This document shows, in pieces, positions 35,966 through 45,243 of a DNA stretch of 64,000 bases. Below the pieces are notes generated by a model. It was not told the origin of the DNA and searched no databases. It was given only the letters and a program-made list of their open reading frames with translations. Every line of letters begins with the position of its first letter. Position 1 is the stretch's first letter. This stretch comes from Anthoceros angustus (Eukaryota; Streptophyta; Anthocerotopsida; Anthocerotales; Anthocerotaceae): the NCBI GenBank assembly GCA_010909165.1, contig VJWM01000068.1, forward strand, positions 806,001-870,000, written 5' to 3'. The position numbers and the translations under genes are program-made.

Positions 35966-38900
35966 TCAGGTTGTGTAACATGTTCTTCTGTCTTCATTTT
36001 GGAAAATGCCTTTCTCAGCCTTGCTTGACACAGTGTCGCCAGCCAGAAAGCTATACACCAGTCCGTCCATATCTGTCCACCAGGTTTGACCTGGCTCTTT
36101 CCAAGCCCTAATTCTCATTCTCCTCGCCTGCATCTCCTGTGCTTGTTCCCACATCTGTGCACCCGTGTATATATTTGACATCAACACATATGCTGCGGCA
36201 TGTTTCTCGTCTACCTTCACTGCTTCATTGAAAGCACGGCTTCCCACCTCGACGTTGCTCCATTTCTGACAAGCACCCAACAGAGTGTGCCACACATCTG
36301 CGGTAGGCAGCACAGGCATTGTCCTTACCAAAGCCAGTGCCTCATCCAGTCGACCAGCACGGCCTAGGAGATCTACCATGCAGGTGTAGTGCCCCACCGT
36401 GGGAATGATGCTGTATCGGCTACTCATGCCCTCAAAGTAGTCTCTCCCCTTGTTTACTAGACCAGCATGGCTGCATACTGTTAATACACTGAGCAACGTG
36501 ATGCCGACTGGCTGTATACCATCCTCTCGCATCTTCTCGACCAAGTCAAATACTGCTTCGCTGTTTCCGTGACAGCTGTAGCCTGCAATCAGCGCGCTCC
36601 AGGCAACTACATCTCTCTCAGACAATGCATCAAATACCTGCTGTGCATCAACCATGCTCCCGGACTTCCCGTACATGTTTATCAAACTGCCGGCTACAAG
36701 CAAGTCAGATTGAAGCCCTTGTTCTTCGATTTGTGCATGCAACTGCCGTCCCAGATGCAAAGCTGCTACATTTGCACATGCCTGCAGGAGGCACACAAAT
36801 GTGACAGAACTGGGTGCAGCGATGCCTTCTTCTTGCATAGCTCTGTAGAGCAGAAGGGCTTCATGCCCCATGCCCTGCTGGGAATAGCCAGAAATCAGGG
36901 CATTCCATGTCACCACAGACTTCAGACCAAGCCCATCAAACACCCTCTGAGCATCCTCTATGCTGCCACACTTTGCATACATATTTACCATACTGCTGAC
37001 TACAAAAGTATCACCTTGATATCCTCTTACTCTAATCTCTGCATGGAGCTGCTTTCCTTTCTCTAAAGCTAGGGTGCCTAGGCTTGCACATGCCTGCAGA
37101 AGGCAGGCAAATGTCACGGAATCAGGTACAGTCATGCTATCTTGTTGCATAGCACTGTAAAGAGAAAGGGCTTCCTGGCCCATGCCCTGCTGCGAATACC
37201 CTGCTATCATGGCATTCCACGTCACCACATCCTTTCTAACAAGTCCATCAAACACTTTCTGAGCATCTTCTAGGCTGCCACACTTTGCATACATGTTCAC
37301 CAAACTGCTGGCTACGAAGACATCAGCTTCATATCCTTGTTCTCTAATGTGTGCATGAAGCTGCTTCCCCTTCTCCAGTGTTGGGGTGCCCATACTTGCA
37401 CATGCTTGCAGGAGGCACACAAATGTCACAGAATCTGGGACATTCATACCACTTTCTTGCATAACACTGTAAAGATGAAGGGCTTCCTGTCCCATGCCCT
37501 GTTGGGAGTACCCTGCTACTAGAGCAGTCCACGTCACCACATCTTTCTGATCAAGTCCGTCAAACACGCTTTGAGCTTCTACCAAGCTGCCACACTTTGC
37601 ATACATGTTTACCAGAGTGTTCCCCATAAAGACATCAACTTGGAGTCCTTGTTCCGTAATTTGTGCATGAAGCTGCTTTCCTGTCTCCAGTGCCTGAGCG
37701 CCAACAGATGCACACGCTCTCAGGAGGCTCACAAGCGTCATTGAATCAGGTACAGCTATGCCCTCTTCTTGCATACTAGTGTACAGATGAAGGGCTTCCT
37801 GGGCCCTGCCTCGATGGCAATATCCTGCAATTAAAGCAGTCCATGTCACTACATCCTTTTGACCAAGTCCATCAAACACTGTTTGAGCGTCTTGTAAGCT
37901 GCCACTCTTGATATACATATTTACCAAACTGTTGGCTACATAGACATCAGCTTGAAGTCCTCGTTCTCTGATCTCTGTATGAAGCTGCTTCCCCTTGCCC
38001 AATGCCAAGAAGCCCACAGTTGCACATGCCTGCAGAAGGCAGGCAAACGTGACAGAATTGGGCACAGCAATACCTTCTTCTTGCATGGCACTATAGACAT
38101 GAAGGGCTTCCTGGCCCATGCCTTGATGAGAATATCCTGCAATGAGAGCAGTCCACGTTACCACATCTTTTTGACCAAGTCCGTCAAACACTCTCTGAGC
38201 ATCTTCTAGACTGCCACATTTTGCATACATATTGATGATGCTGTTGGCTACTACTATATCCGCCTGATGCCCTTGATCTCTGATCTGAGCATGAACCTTC
38301 TTCCCCATCTCCAACGCTGTGGCGCCCACACTTGCACATGCCTGCAGGAGGTACAGCGATGTCACAGAATTGGGTACAGCGATGCCTTCCTTTTGCATGA
38401 CACTGTAGAGACGAAGGGCTTCCTGTCCCATGCCCTGCTGGGAGTACCCTGCAATAAGAGCAGTCCATGTCACCACATCCTTTTGAGCAAGTCCGTCAAA
38501 CACTATCTGAGCATCTTCTAGGCTGCCACACTTTGCGTACATGTTCACCAAACTACTGGCTACAAATACATCAGCTTGATATCCTGCGTCTCTAATGTCT
38601 GCGTGAAGCTGCTTCCCCTTCTTCAAAGCTGCCGTGCCTACAATCGCACATGCTTGCAGGAGGCACAAAAATGTGACGGAATTGGGTACAGCCAGGCCCT
38701 CCTCTTGCATAGCACTGTGGAGACGAAGGGCTTCCTGCCCCATCCCCCGTTGGGAGTACCCTGCAATTAAAGCAGTCCACGTTACCACGTCTTTCTGATT
38801 AAGCCCATCAAACACTCTTCGAGCGTCTTCCAGACTGCCGCACTTGGCATACATGTCGACCAAGCAATTACAGACAAACAAATTAGGCTGAACCCCAGTG

Positions 38901-39595
38901 GCCAAAACATCAGCATGCACCTGCTGCCCAGTTGTCAAGTCTGATCCCCTTGCGCAAGCATGAAGGGCTGCCACAAATACGTGGTCATCTGGCCTCACAC
39001 TTGACCTGCACATCTGGTGATAGAGTTGTATGGCCTGCCGGTCATTTCCGTGTTTAACGTGCGCAGAAATTATGGACGACCACATGAAAACATCTGGTTG
39101 GGTCAGAGTGAACACATCCATCGCCTCTTGCAACCTGCCATGAGAGGCATACATTCGCAGGATGTGATTGCACAAGAACGTGTCCGACTCAAAACCTTTT
39201 TTCACAGTGAGAGCATGAACGCGGCGACCCAGAACAAGATCCTTCGCCACTGCACATTTCTTCAGGATAGTGTATAGAAGAGATTTGGGAACGGCATAGT
39301 CCTGCTGCACCAGAACTCCTACGGCCTCCACGGCCTCAGGGACATGGCCCTGATCACATAGCTTGTTCACGGTTTCAGCCGTCACGCCCCTTTGCTGTCC
39401 TGCATGCCTGCAAGAGGTGCTACAACATGTGTCTCCAGCAAGACATCCACTTCGGCGGGCTGCATTTCTTGCGTAGGTGATGCACCTTGAGGCCTGGTTG
39501 TTTGCCAAGTGCTGGTTTCTGGAAGTCAGGTGGCCTGGAGTACTTCCTACAAGACCTGTGAACACGCTCCAGACAGCCATAGCCTCGAGATGCAA
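35966..39595 (-). CDS. PLS-class PPR protein, nine triads plus E1/E2, no DYW domain
   Basis: Single exon, up to 1209 residues; Met at codon 6 is an alternative start. Such proteins select organellar RNA-editing sites. After an organelle-type N-terminus, nine P-L-S triads follow with almost invariant frameworks (NMYAKCGSLEDAQ, KDVVTWTALIAGYS, ALEKGKQLHA). Most central P motifs end (A/V)VPN or (A/T)VPD, one residue longer than usual, and the L motifs carry about two extra residues (GTPALEKG). The C-terminus has E1/E2 (MVDLLGRAGRLDEALALVRT, YVLMSNIYTGAQMWEQAQEM) and the start of E+ (DGLVYSFLAGD), then an unrelated 17-residue end. The deaminase is absent, so editing would need a DYW partner in trans. 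It is the tandem paralogue of the next gene, with one triad fewer. Confidence 0.93.
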   Translation of the reverse strand: MHLEAMAVWSVFTGLVGSTPGHLTSRNQHLANNQASRCITYARNAARRSGCLAGDTCCSTSCRHAGQQRGVTAETVNKLCDQGHVPEAVEAVGVLVQQDYAVPKSLLYTILKKCAVAKDLVLGRRVHALTVKKGFESDTFLCNHILRMYASHGRLQEAMDVFTLTQPDVFMWSSIISAHVKHGNDRQAIQLYHQMCRSSVRPDDHVFVAALHACARGSDLTTGQQVHADVLATGVQPNLFVCNCLVDMYAKCGSLEDARRVFDGLNQKDVVTWTALIAGYSQRGMGQEALRLHSAMQEEGLAVPNSVTFLCLLQACAIVGTAALKKGKQLHADIRDAGYQADVFVASSLVNMYAKCGSLEDAQIVFDGLAQKDVVTWTALIAGYSQQGMGQEALRLYSVMQKEGIAVPNSVTSLYLLQACASVGATALEMGKKVHAQIRDQGHQADIVVANSIINMYAKCGSLEDAQRVFDGLGQKDVVTWTALIAGYSHQGMGQEALHVYSAMQEEGIAVPNSVTFACLLQACATVGFLALGKGKQLHTEIRERGLQADVYVANSLVNMYIKSGSLQDAQTVFDGLGQKDVVTWTALIAGYCHRGRAQEALHLYTSMQEEGIAVPDSMTLVSLLRACASVGAQALETGKQLHAQITEQGLQVDVFMGNTLVNMYAKCGSLVEAQSVFDGLDQKDVVTWTALVAGYSQQGMGQEALHLYSVMQESGMNVPDSVTFVCLLQACASMGTPTLEKGKQLHAHIREQGYEADVFVASSLVNMYAKCGSLEDAQKVFDGLVRKDVVTWNAMIAGYSQQGMGQEALSLYSAMQQDSMTVPDSVTFACLLQACASLGTLALEKGKQLHAEIRVRGYQGDTFVVSSMVNMYAKCGSIEDAQRVFDGLGLKSVVTWNALISGYSQQGMGHEALLLYRAMQEEGIAAPSSVTFVCLLQACANVAALHLGRQLHAQIEEQGLQSDLLVAGSLINMYGKSGSMVDAQQVFDALSERDVVAWSALIAGYSCHGNSEAVFDLVEKMREDGIQPVGITLLSVLTVCSHAGLVNKGRDYFEGMSSRYSIIPTVGHYTCMVDLLGRAGRLDEALALVRTMPVLPTADVWHTLLGACQKWSNVEVGSRAFNEAVKVDEKHAAAYVLMSNIYTGAQMWEQAQEMQARRMRIRAWKEPGQTWWTDMDGLVYSFLAGDTVSSKAEKGIFQNEDRRTCYTT

Positions 39596-39901
39596 GCGGC
39601 AGCCACCCGTAGGTGGCAGCCGCCTGAAACTCGATCCTTTTCTGCGACCCGGATGAGCTTGGCCGGGAGGTGGACATAGCCACGAGCCTCAGCACTTGGA
39701 GTAGCAGACTTGATTGACCCAGCGTGCCAATTCGAACCCAGTGCGCAATCGTGTTAGTTCGAATAGAAGGATCGTCAGCTGAGCCGAGCAACACCCGGTC
39801 TGAGCCAAATGCAGTTGTCAGAAAGGTGACACCAGCCACATTCGACCGGAATGAAGGGAAGATATGATACATACAGCACAGTCTGTACAGCTGCCAATGT
39901 T
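39596..39901. other. Spacer between the two PPR paralogues
   Basis: 306 bp between the start of the 1209-residue PPR and the stop of the 1318-residue PPR, both minus strand. It must hold the terminator of one and the promoter of the other. No DYW-like sequence or other domain was recognised in it. Confidence 0.5.
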
Positions 39902-42900
39902 TCACATATGCCTGCAATCTGCCTGGGCAATCAAGCCATTGGGATGACGCTTATCCCAAACCAAGAAACTATGCACTTGTCCGTCCATGTCTGTCCACCA
40001 AGTCTGACCTGGCTCCTTCCATGCCCCGATTCTTGTTCTCCTGGCCTGCATCGCCTCTGCCTGCTCCCACATCTGGACACCGGTGTATATATTCGACATC
40101 AACACATATGCTGCAGCATCTTTCTTGTCCAGCTTCACTGCTTCATTGAAGGCGTGGCGTCCCACCTCCACGTTACTCCACTTTCGACAAGCACCCAGAA
40201 GAGTGTGCCAAACTGCAGCACTGGGCAATACAGGCATTGTCCTTGCCAAAGCCAGTGCCTCATCCAGTCGACCTGCACGACCCAGGAGATCCACCATGCA
40301 CGTGTAGTGCTCCACTGTGGGACTGATGCCATGGTCTCTGGTCATCGCCCTGAAGTACTCCGTCCCCTCGTTCACTAGACCTACATGACTGCATACTGTT
40401 AGTATGCAAACAAATGTGATTCCGAGTGGCTGTATCCTGTCCTTCTTCATTCTCTGGATCAAGTCAAAGACAGTTTCACTGTCCCCTTGGCAGCTGTAGC
40501 CAGAAATCAGAGTACTCCAGGTGGCAGCGTCTCTTTCAGGTAACGCATCAAATACCTGCTGTGCATCAATCATACTCCCGGACTTTCCGTACATGTTTAT
40601 CAAACTGCCAGCTACAAGCAGATCAACTTGAAGCTTTTGCTCTTGAATCTGCGCATGTAGCTGCCTCCCCAGATGCAGAGCTCCCAGATTTGCGCATGCC
40701 TGCAGGAGGCACACAAATGTCACGGAATCAGGTGCAATCATGTCCTCTTCCTGCATGGAGGTGTACACACGAAGGGCTTCTTGGCTCATGCCCCGCTGGG
40801 AATATGCTGCAATCATGGCATTCCATGTCACGACATTTTTTTCGCCAAGCCCATCAAACACCCGGCCCGCATCCTCGACGCTGCTACACTGTGCATACAT
40901 GTTCACCAAACTGCTGGCTAAAAACGCATCAATTTGGTATCCTCGTTCTCGAATATGAGCATGAAGCTCCTTTCCCCTCTCCAAAGCTGGGCTGCCCATG
41001 CTCGAACATGCCTGCAGGAGGCACACAAATGTCACTGAATCGGGTATGGCCATGCCATCTTCTTGCATGGCACTGTACACCCGAAGGGCTTCACGGCCCC
41101 TGCCTTGCTGGGAATATCCTGCTATGATGGCATTCCATGTGCCCACATCTTTCCTACTGAGTCCATCAAACATTCTTTGAGCATCTTCCAGACTGCCACA
41201 CTTTGCGTACATGTTTACCAAACTGCTGGCTACAAAGGGCTGAGCTTCATGTCCACGTTCTCTGATTTCAGTATGAAGCAGCTTCCCCTTGTTGAATGCT
41301 AGGGGGCCTATACTTGCACATGCCTGCAGGAGGGACACAAATGTCAGGGGATCTGGTACAGCCATCCCTTCTTGCATGACACTGTAAAGACGAAGGGCTT
41401 CCTGACCCCTTCCCTGCTGAGAGTACCCCGCTATCATAGCATTCCATGTCACCACATCTTTTTCAACTAGTCCGTCAAATACACTCTGAGCATCCTCTAG
41501 GCTTCCACACTTTGCGTACATGTTAACCAAACTGTTAACTACAGAGATATCAGCTTGGTATCCGCCTTTCCTTATTTGCGCATGAAGATGCTTGCCCTTA
41601 TCCAAAGCTGGGGTGCCTATACTTGTGCATGCCTGCAAGAGGCACACAAACGTCACAGAATTGGGTGCAGCCATTCCTTCTTCCTGCATAACAGTGTAGA
41701 GGCCCAGGGCTTCCTGCCCCAGCCTCTGCTGGGAATACCCTGCTATTATTGCATTCCATGTCACCACATCCTTGTAATCAAGGCCATCAAACACTCTCCG
41801 AGCGTCCTCAAGGCCACCACACTTAGCATACATGTTCATCAAACTGCTGACCACAAACCCATCAGATTGATGTCCTTGTTCTCTAATCTGTGCATGAAGC
41901 TGCTTCCCCTTCTCCAAAGCTGGGGTGCCCAGACTTGCACATGCCTGCAGGAGGCATACAAATGTCACTGAATCAGGGAGGCTGATACCTTCTTCTAGCA
42001 TAGCACTGTAGAGACAAAGGGCCTCCTGCCCCATGCCCTGCTGGGAGTACCGTGCAATCATGGCATTCCACATCACCACATCTTTGTGACCAAGTCCGTC
42101 AAATACCCTTTGAGCAAGTTCCAAACTGCCACACTTAGCATACATGTCTACCAAAGTGTTAGCGAGTGACACATCAGCGTCAAGTTTATGTTCTCGAATT
42201 TGAACATGAAGCTGCTTTCCCTTCTCCAGGGCAGGGGTGCCTACACTTGCACAGGCCTGCAGGAGACAAATGAATGTCACGGAATCCGGTACAACCATGG
42301 CATCTTCTTGCATTGCACTGTAAAGACGAAGGGATTCCTGAGCCCTGCCCTGCTGGGAATATCCTGCAATTAGAGCAGTCCATGTTACTGCATCTTTTTG
42401 ACCAATTCCATCGAACAGTTTTTGAGCATCTGCCAAGCTGCCACATTTTGCATACATGTTTATCAAGCTGTTGGCTACATGCACATCAGCTTCGTACCCT
42501 TGTTCTCTGATTCGTCTATGAAGCTCCTTTCCCTTCTCCAACGCCAGGCTGCTCATACTTGCACATGCCTGCAGGAGGCACACGTATGTCACCAAATTGG
42601 GGGCAGTGAGGCCCTCTCCTAGCATATCACTGTAGAGACGAAGGGCTTCCACGCCCATGCCCTGCTGGATATACCCAGCTATCATGGCATTCCACGTCAC
42701 AACATCTTTTTCCCCATGTCCATCGAACACTCTTTGAGCGTCCTCTATGCTGCCACACTTTGCATACATGTTTACCAAACTGTTGGCTACAAAGACATCA
42801 GCTTCATGTGCTCCTCCTGTTATTTGCACATGAAGCTGCTTCCCCCTCTCCAAAGCGGGGCTACCCAGACTTGCACATGCCTGCAAGAGGCACACAAATG

Positions 42901-43858
42901 TCGTGGAATTGGGGACAGCTATGCCTTCTTCTTGCATAGCATCATAGAGACGAAGGGCCTCCTGCCCCATGCCCCGGTGAGAGTATCCTGCAATTAGAGC
43001 AGTCCATGAGACCACATCCTTCTGAGCAAGCCCGTCAAACACCCTCTGAGCTTCTTCCAAGCTGCCACACTTTGCATACATGTCCACCAAGGAGTTCCAG
43101 ACAAACAAGTCCGGCTCAACCCCACTGGCCAACACATGGGCATGCACCTCCTGTCCAGTTTTCAGGTCTGTCCTCTTTGTGCAAGCCTGAAGGGCTGCAA
43201 CAAACACATGGCCATCTGGCTTCACACTTGACTTGTGCATCTGATGATAGAGTTCTAAGGCCCGCTTGTCTTCTCCATGTCTGACATGCGCAGCAATGAT
43301 GGCGGAGAAGGTGAAAGCATCGGGTTTGGCAACCAGGTTGAACACATCCATCGCGTCTTGCAATCTGCCATAAGAGGCATGCATTCGCAGGATGTGGTTG
43401 CACAGGAACGTGTCCGATCCATGCCCCTGCTTCACTACCAAAGCATGGACACGACGACCCAGAACAAGATCCTTCTCAACTATACAACATTTCAGAACAG
43501 TGTACAACAAAAACTTGGGAATACAGGGTTCTGTCTGCACCAGAACTCCCAAAGCCTCGACTGCCTGCGTAAGATAGCCCTCAATACATAGCTCGCTGAC
43601 GGTTTCAGCCATTACACCACTTTCATATCCTTCCGGCCTGCGAGGCCCAGGACCATCCAGCAAGCTCCAGTTGAATTTCGAGCAACAAGGACCCAGTGAG
43701 AACTTGGAGCGTCGACCGGTACCCAATCTGGAAGACCGCTTTCCAGCCAGACACCCACTTGGACGGGCTGCCTGCAGCTCTGACATCGTCTGCATGTACC
43801 CAACTGGTCTCCAGAATGGGCTCATGCAGATTACTTCACTGATGACGGGCAGCACCAT
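39902..43858 (-). CDS. PLS-class PPR protein, ten triads plus E1/E2, no DYW domain
   Basis: Single exon, up to 1318 residues, unusually long for this class. The N-terminus (about 110 residues, ending SGVMAETVSELCIEGYLTQA) has no clear repeat and may include a mitochondrial or plastid presequence. Ten P-L-S triads follow, very like each other and like the neighbour (LVLGRRVHAL, DTFLCNHILRMHASYGRLQ, VNMYAKCGSLEDAQ). The C-terminal E1/E2 is complete (MVDLLGRAGRLDEALALART, AAAYVLMSNIYTGVQMWEQ); the E+ start (DGQVHSFLVWDKRHPN) is followed only by GLIAQADCRHM and a stop. HP after the E+ is where a DYW domain would normally continue. The length difference of 109 residues from its neighbour equals one triad, as expected from unequal exchange. 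Confidence 0.93.
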   Translation of the reverse strand: MVLPVISEVICMSPFWRPVGYMQTMSELQAARPSGCLAGKRSSRLGTGRRSKFSLGPCCSKFNWSLLDGPGPRRPEGYESGVMAETVSELCIEGYLTQAVEALGVLVQTEPCIPKFLLYTVLKCCIVEKDLVLGRRVHALVVKQGHGSDTFLCNHILRMHASYGRLQDAMDVFNLVAKPDAFTFSAIIAAHVRHGEDKRALELYHQMHKSSVKPDGHVFVAALQACTKRTDLKTGQEVHAHVLASGVEPDLFVWNSLVDMYAKCGSLEEAQRVFDGLAQKDVVSWTALIAGYSHRGMGQEALRLYDAMQEEGIAVPNSTTFVCLLQACASLGSPALERGKQLHVQITGGAHEADVFVANSLVNMYAKCGSIEDAQRVFDGHGEKDVVTWNAMIAGYIQQGMGVEALRLYSDMLGEGLTAPNLVTYVCLLQACASMSSLALEKGKELHRRIREQGYEADVHVANSLINMYAKCGSLADAQKLFDGIGQKDAVTWTALIAGYSQQGRAQESLRLYSAMQEDAMVVPDSVTFICLLQACASVGTPALEKGKQLHVQIREHKLDADVSLANTLVDMYAKCGSLELAQRVFDGLGHKDVVMWNAMIARYSQQGMGQEALCLYSAMLEEGISLPDSVTFVCLLQACASLGTPALEKGKQLHAQIREQGHQSDGFVVSSLMNMYAKCGGLEDARRVFDGLDYKDVVTWNAIIAGYSQQRLGQEALGLYTVMQEEGMAAPNSVTFVCLLQACTSIGTPALDKGKHLHAQIRKGGYQADISVVNSLVNMYAKCGSLEDAQSVFDGLVEKDVVTWNAMIAGYSQQGRGQEALRLYSVMQEGMAVPDPLTFVSLLQACASIGPLAFNKGKLLHTEIRERGHEAQPFVASSLVNMYAKCGSLEDAQRMFDGLSRKDVGTWNAIIAGYSQQGRGREALRVYSAMQEDGMAIPDSVTFVCLLQACSSMGSPALERGKELHAHIRERGYQIDAFLASSLVNMYAQCSSVEDAGRVFDGLGEKNVVTWNAMIAAYSQRGMSQEALRVYTSMQEEDMIAPDSVTFVCLLQACANLGALHLGRQLHAQIQEQKLQVDLLVAGSLINMYGKSGSMIDAQQVFDALPERDAATWSTLISGYSCQGDSETVFDLIQRMKKDRIQPLGITFVCILTVCSHVGLVNEGTEYFRAMTRDHGISPTVEHYTCMVDLLGRAGRLDEALALARTMPVLPSAAVWHTLLGACRKWSNVEVGRHAFNEAVKLDKKDAAAYVLMSNIYTGVQMWEQAEAMQARRTRIGAWKEPGQTWWTDMDGQVHSFLVWDKRHPNGLIAQADCRHM

Positions 43859-44505
43859 GTCACAGGTCTCCAGACAGCCATAGGCTACAGGAGCATGATC
43901 TGCAGATGCTGATGTTTCCGAATGATCCTCTCAGAGGTTCAAATGCATGCAATGATGTCTGAGGGTACCGGACTAGTCTCATTATAGATGACCAGGCAGG
44001 CCCATGGTTCTCTACAACACGCACATTTTGTATCCTTGCTCCCTCTTGCATCCTCTCTCATCACATGCTAGGCCTCAGGGCATGTTAGACCACGTGAATG
44101 AGAGCTTGTTCTCTGGACTGCGGTGGCCTTAGCCCCGGCTAGTAGCACTGCCCCCCGGCTCTCTTTGACAGGACTGTCAGGAATGGTGTACGAGGACTTG
44201 GTTTCAACTTGGACATCCATCTAATGGTGAAAATCCCAGCCAGGAGCTGGCAAAGCCTGCGGGAGGGGTACAACCAATTGCCGTTGGCTTGTAGGCCGCG
44301 CTGTTCTCATTCAGCTCTGTAACCCCTCCCAACTTCAGTGTTAGTCCTCATCAATATTTGGTCGCCATGCCTGGGGGTTGCGAGGGCGTCGTGTTTGGCA
44401 TCCCTGCTTTATGAGATGCCCACACGGGGAACAGAGATGTGGAGGGACAGGTGAATGTGGAGAACGCATTTGAGGTGATATAAAGAACTGCACTCTGCCT
44501 TACCT
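43859..44505. other. Upstream region of the PPR pair; nothing else seen
   Basis: About 650 bp up to the tRNA-like sequence. No coding or RNA features recognised. The promoter of the 1318-residue PPR gene should lie in its first part. Confidence 0.5.
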
Positions 44506-44577
44506 GGGGATGTAGCTCAGATGCTAGAGCGCTCGCTTGACGTGCGATAGGTGGAGGGTCGTTACTCCGCGTCTCCA
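44506..44577 (+). pseudogene. tRNA-Ala-derived sequence with anticodon GAC, probable pseudogene
   Basis: The start ggggatgtagctcagatg and the A-box match plant tRNA-Ala, and the acceptor stem still forms with the alanine identity pair G3:U70. The anticodon loop reads ttgacgt, giving GAC in place of AGC after a small rearrangement (ttgacgtgcg for ttagcatgcg). The T-loop is gtcgtta rather than ttcga-type, so the B-box is damaged, and no T-tract terminator follows directly. It is most likely a dead tRNA gene or a tRNA-derived SINE head. Confidence 0.7.
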
Positions 44578-45243
44578 TGTAGTCCTTAAAAATTTCTGTT
44601 TTCTTGGCAATTGTGAGCGAAGACAGTAATTTCATTCGAATTCCATTTGTTGAGACGTGAAATCCCTCGAGTTCCCGTAGATGGCCTCTTCGGTCTCCTT
44701 TTTCCTTGCTTTGTGACAAGGTAGTCTCAGTCTAACTACCTATGTTTTCTTCCCCTATTTATCCCACTCGCTTGCAGGATTTTAACAAGAAAGTTATTGA
44801 AGGTTATTATATTATTTTGGGCTAGTGTATTTGAGTCACATATTAATTAACTAGCTAGAAATATACCGGGTATTTTTATTGATCTCTTAGAATTGGATTG
44901 AGATTCTACCCTCGAGGAGTCTCTCCCAAGATACTTGATGAAATTGGGTTTTTTTAAAATAACTCAAGATTGCTATTATATGTCCAAAAAAACTTGGCCA
45001 CATTAAAAGTGACCCAAAAGTTGTAAAGTTAAAGAAGTTTATGGTATTGTTTTGGGCCAAGGCTTTGGAATCACCTTCTAATTAATTAGCTAGGAATACA
45101 AAATTAATTATTATGCTTAATCTGATACACATATTGTTTCATAGTGAAGGTTTGGATACTTGTTTAAAGAAATTATTAAGTCGTAAGCTGGACTGTCCCA
45201 AACCAAGCTTCATTTTGGGAGAAAGGAAATCCATTTCAAACCA
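44578..45243. other. AT-rich intergenic DNA
   Basis: Low-complexity AT-rich sequence between the tRNA-like sequence and the gypsy fragment. Nothing recognisable. Confidence 0.5.

Noticed and set aside
39420-39917. 165-residue minus frame between the PPR genes as a DYW domain
   Set aside because: It has none of the DYW zinc-site or CSC signatures.
36569-43284. Many plus-strand Cys/Leu-rich frames over the PPR genes
   Set aside because: They are repeated shadows of the PPR triads on the other strand.
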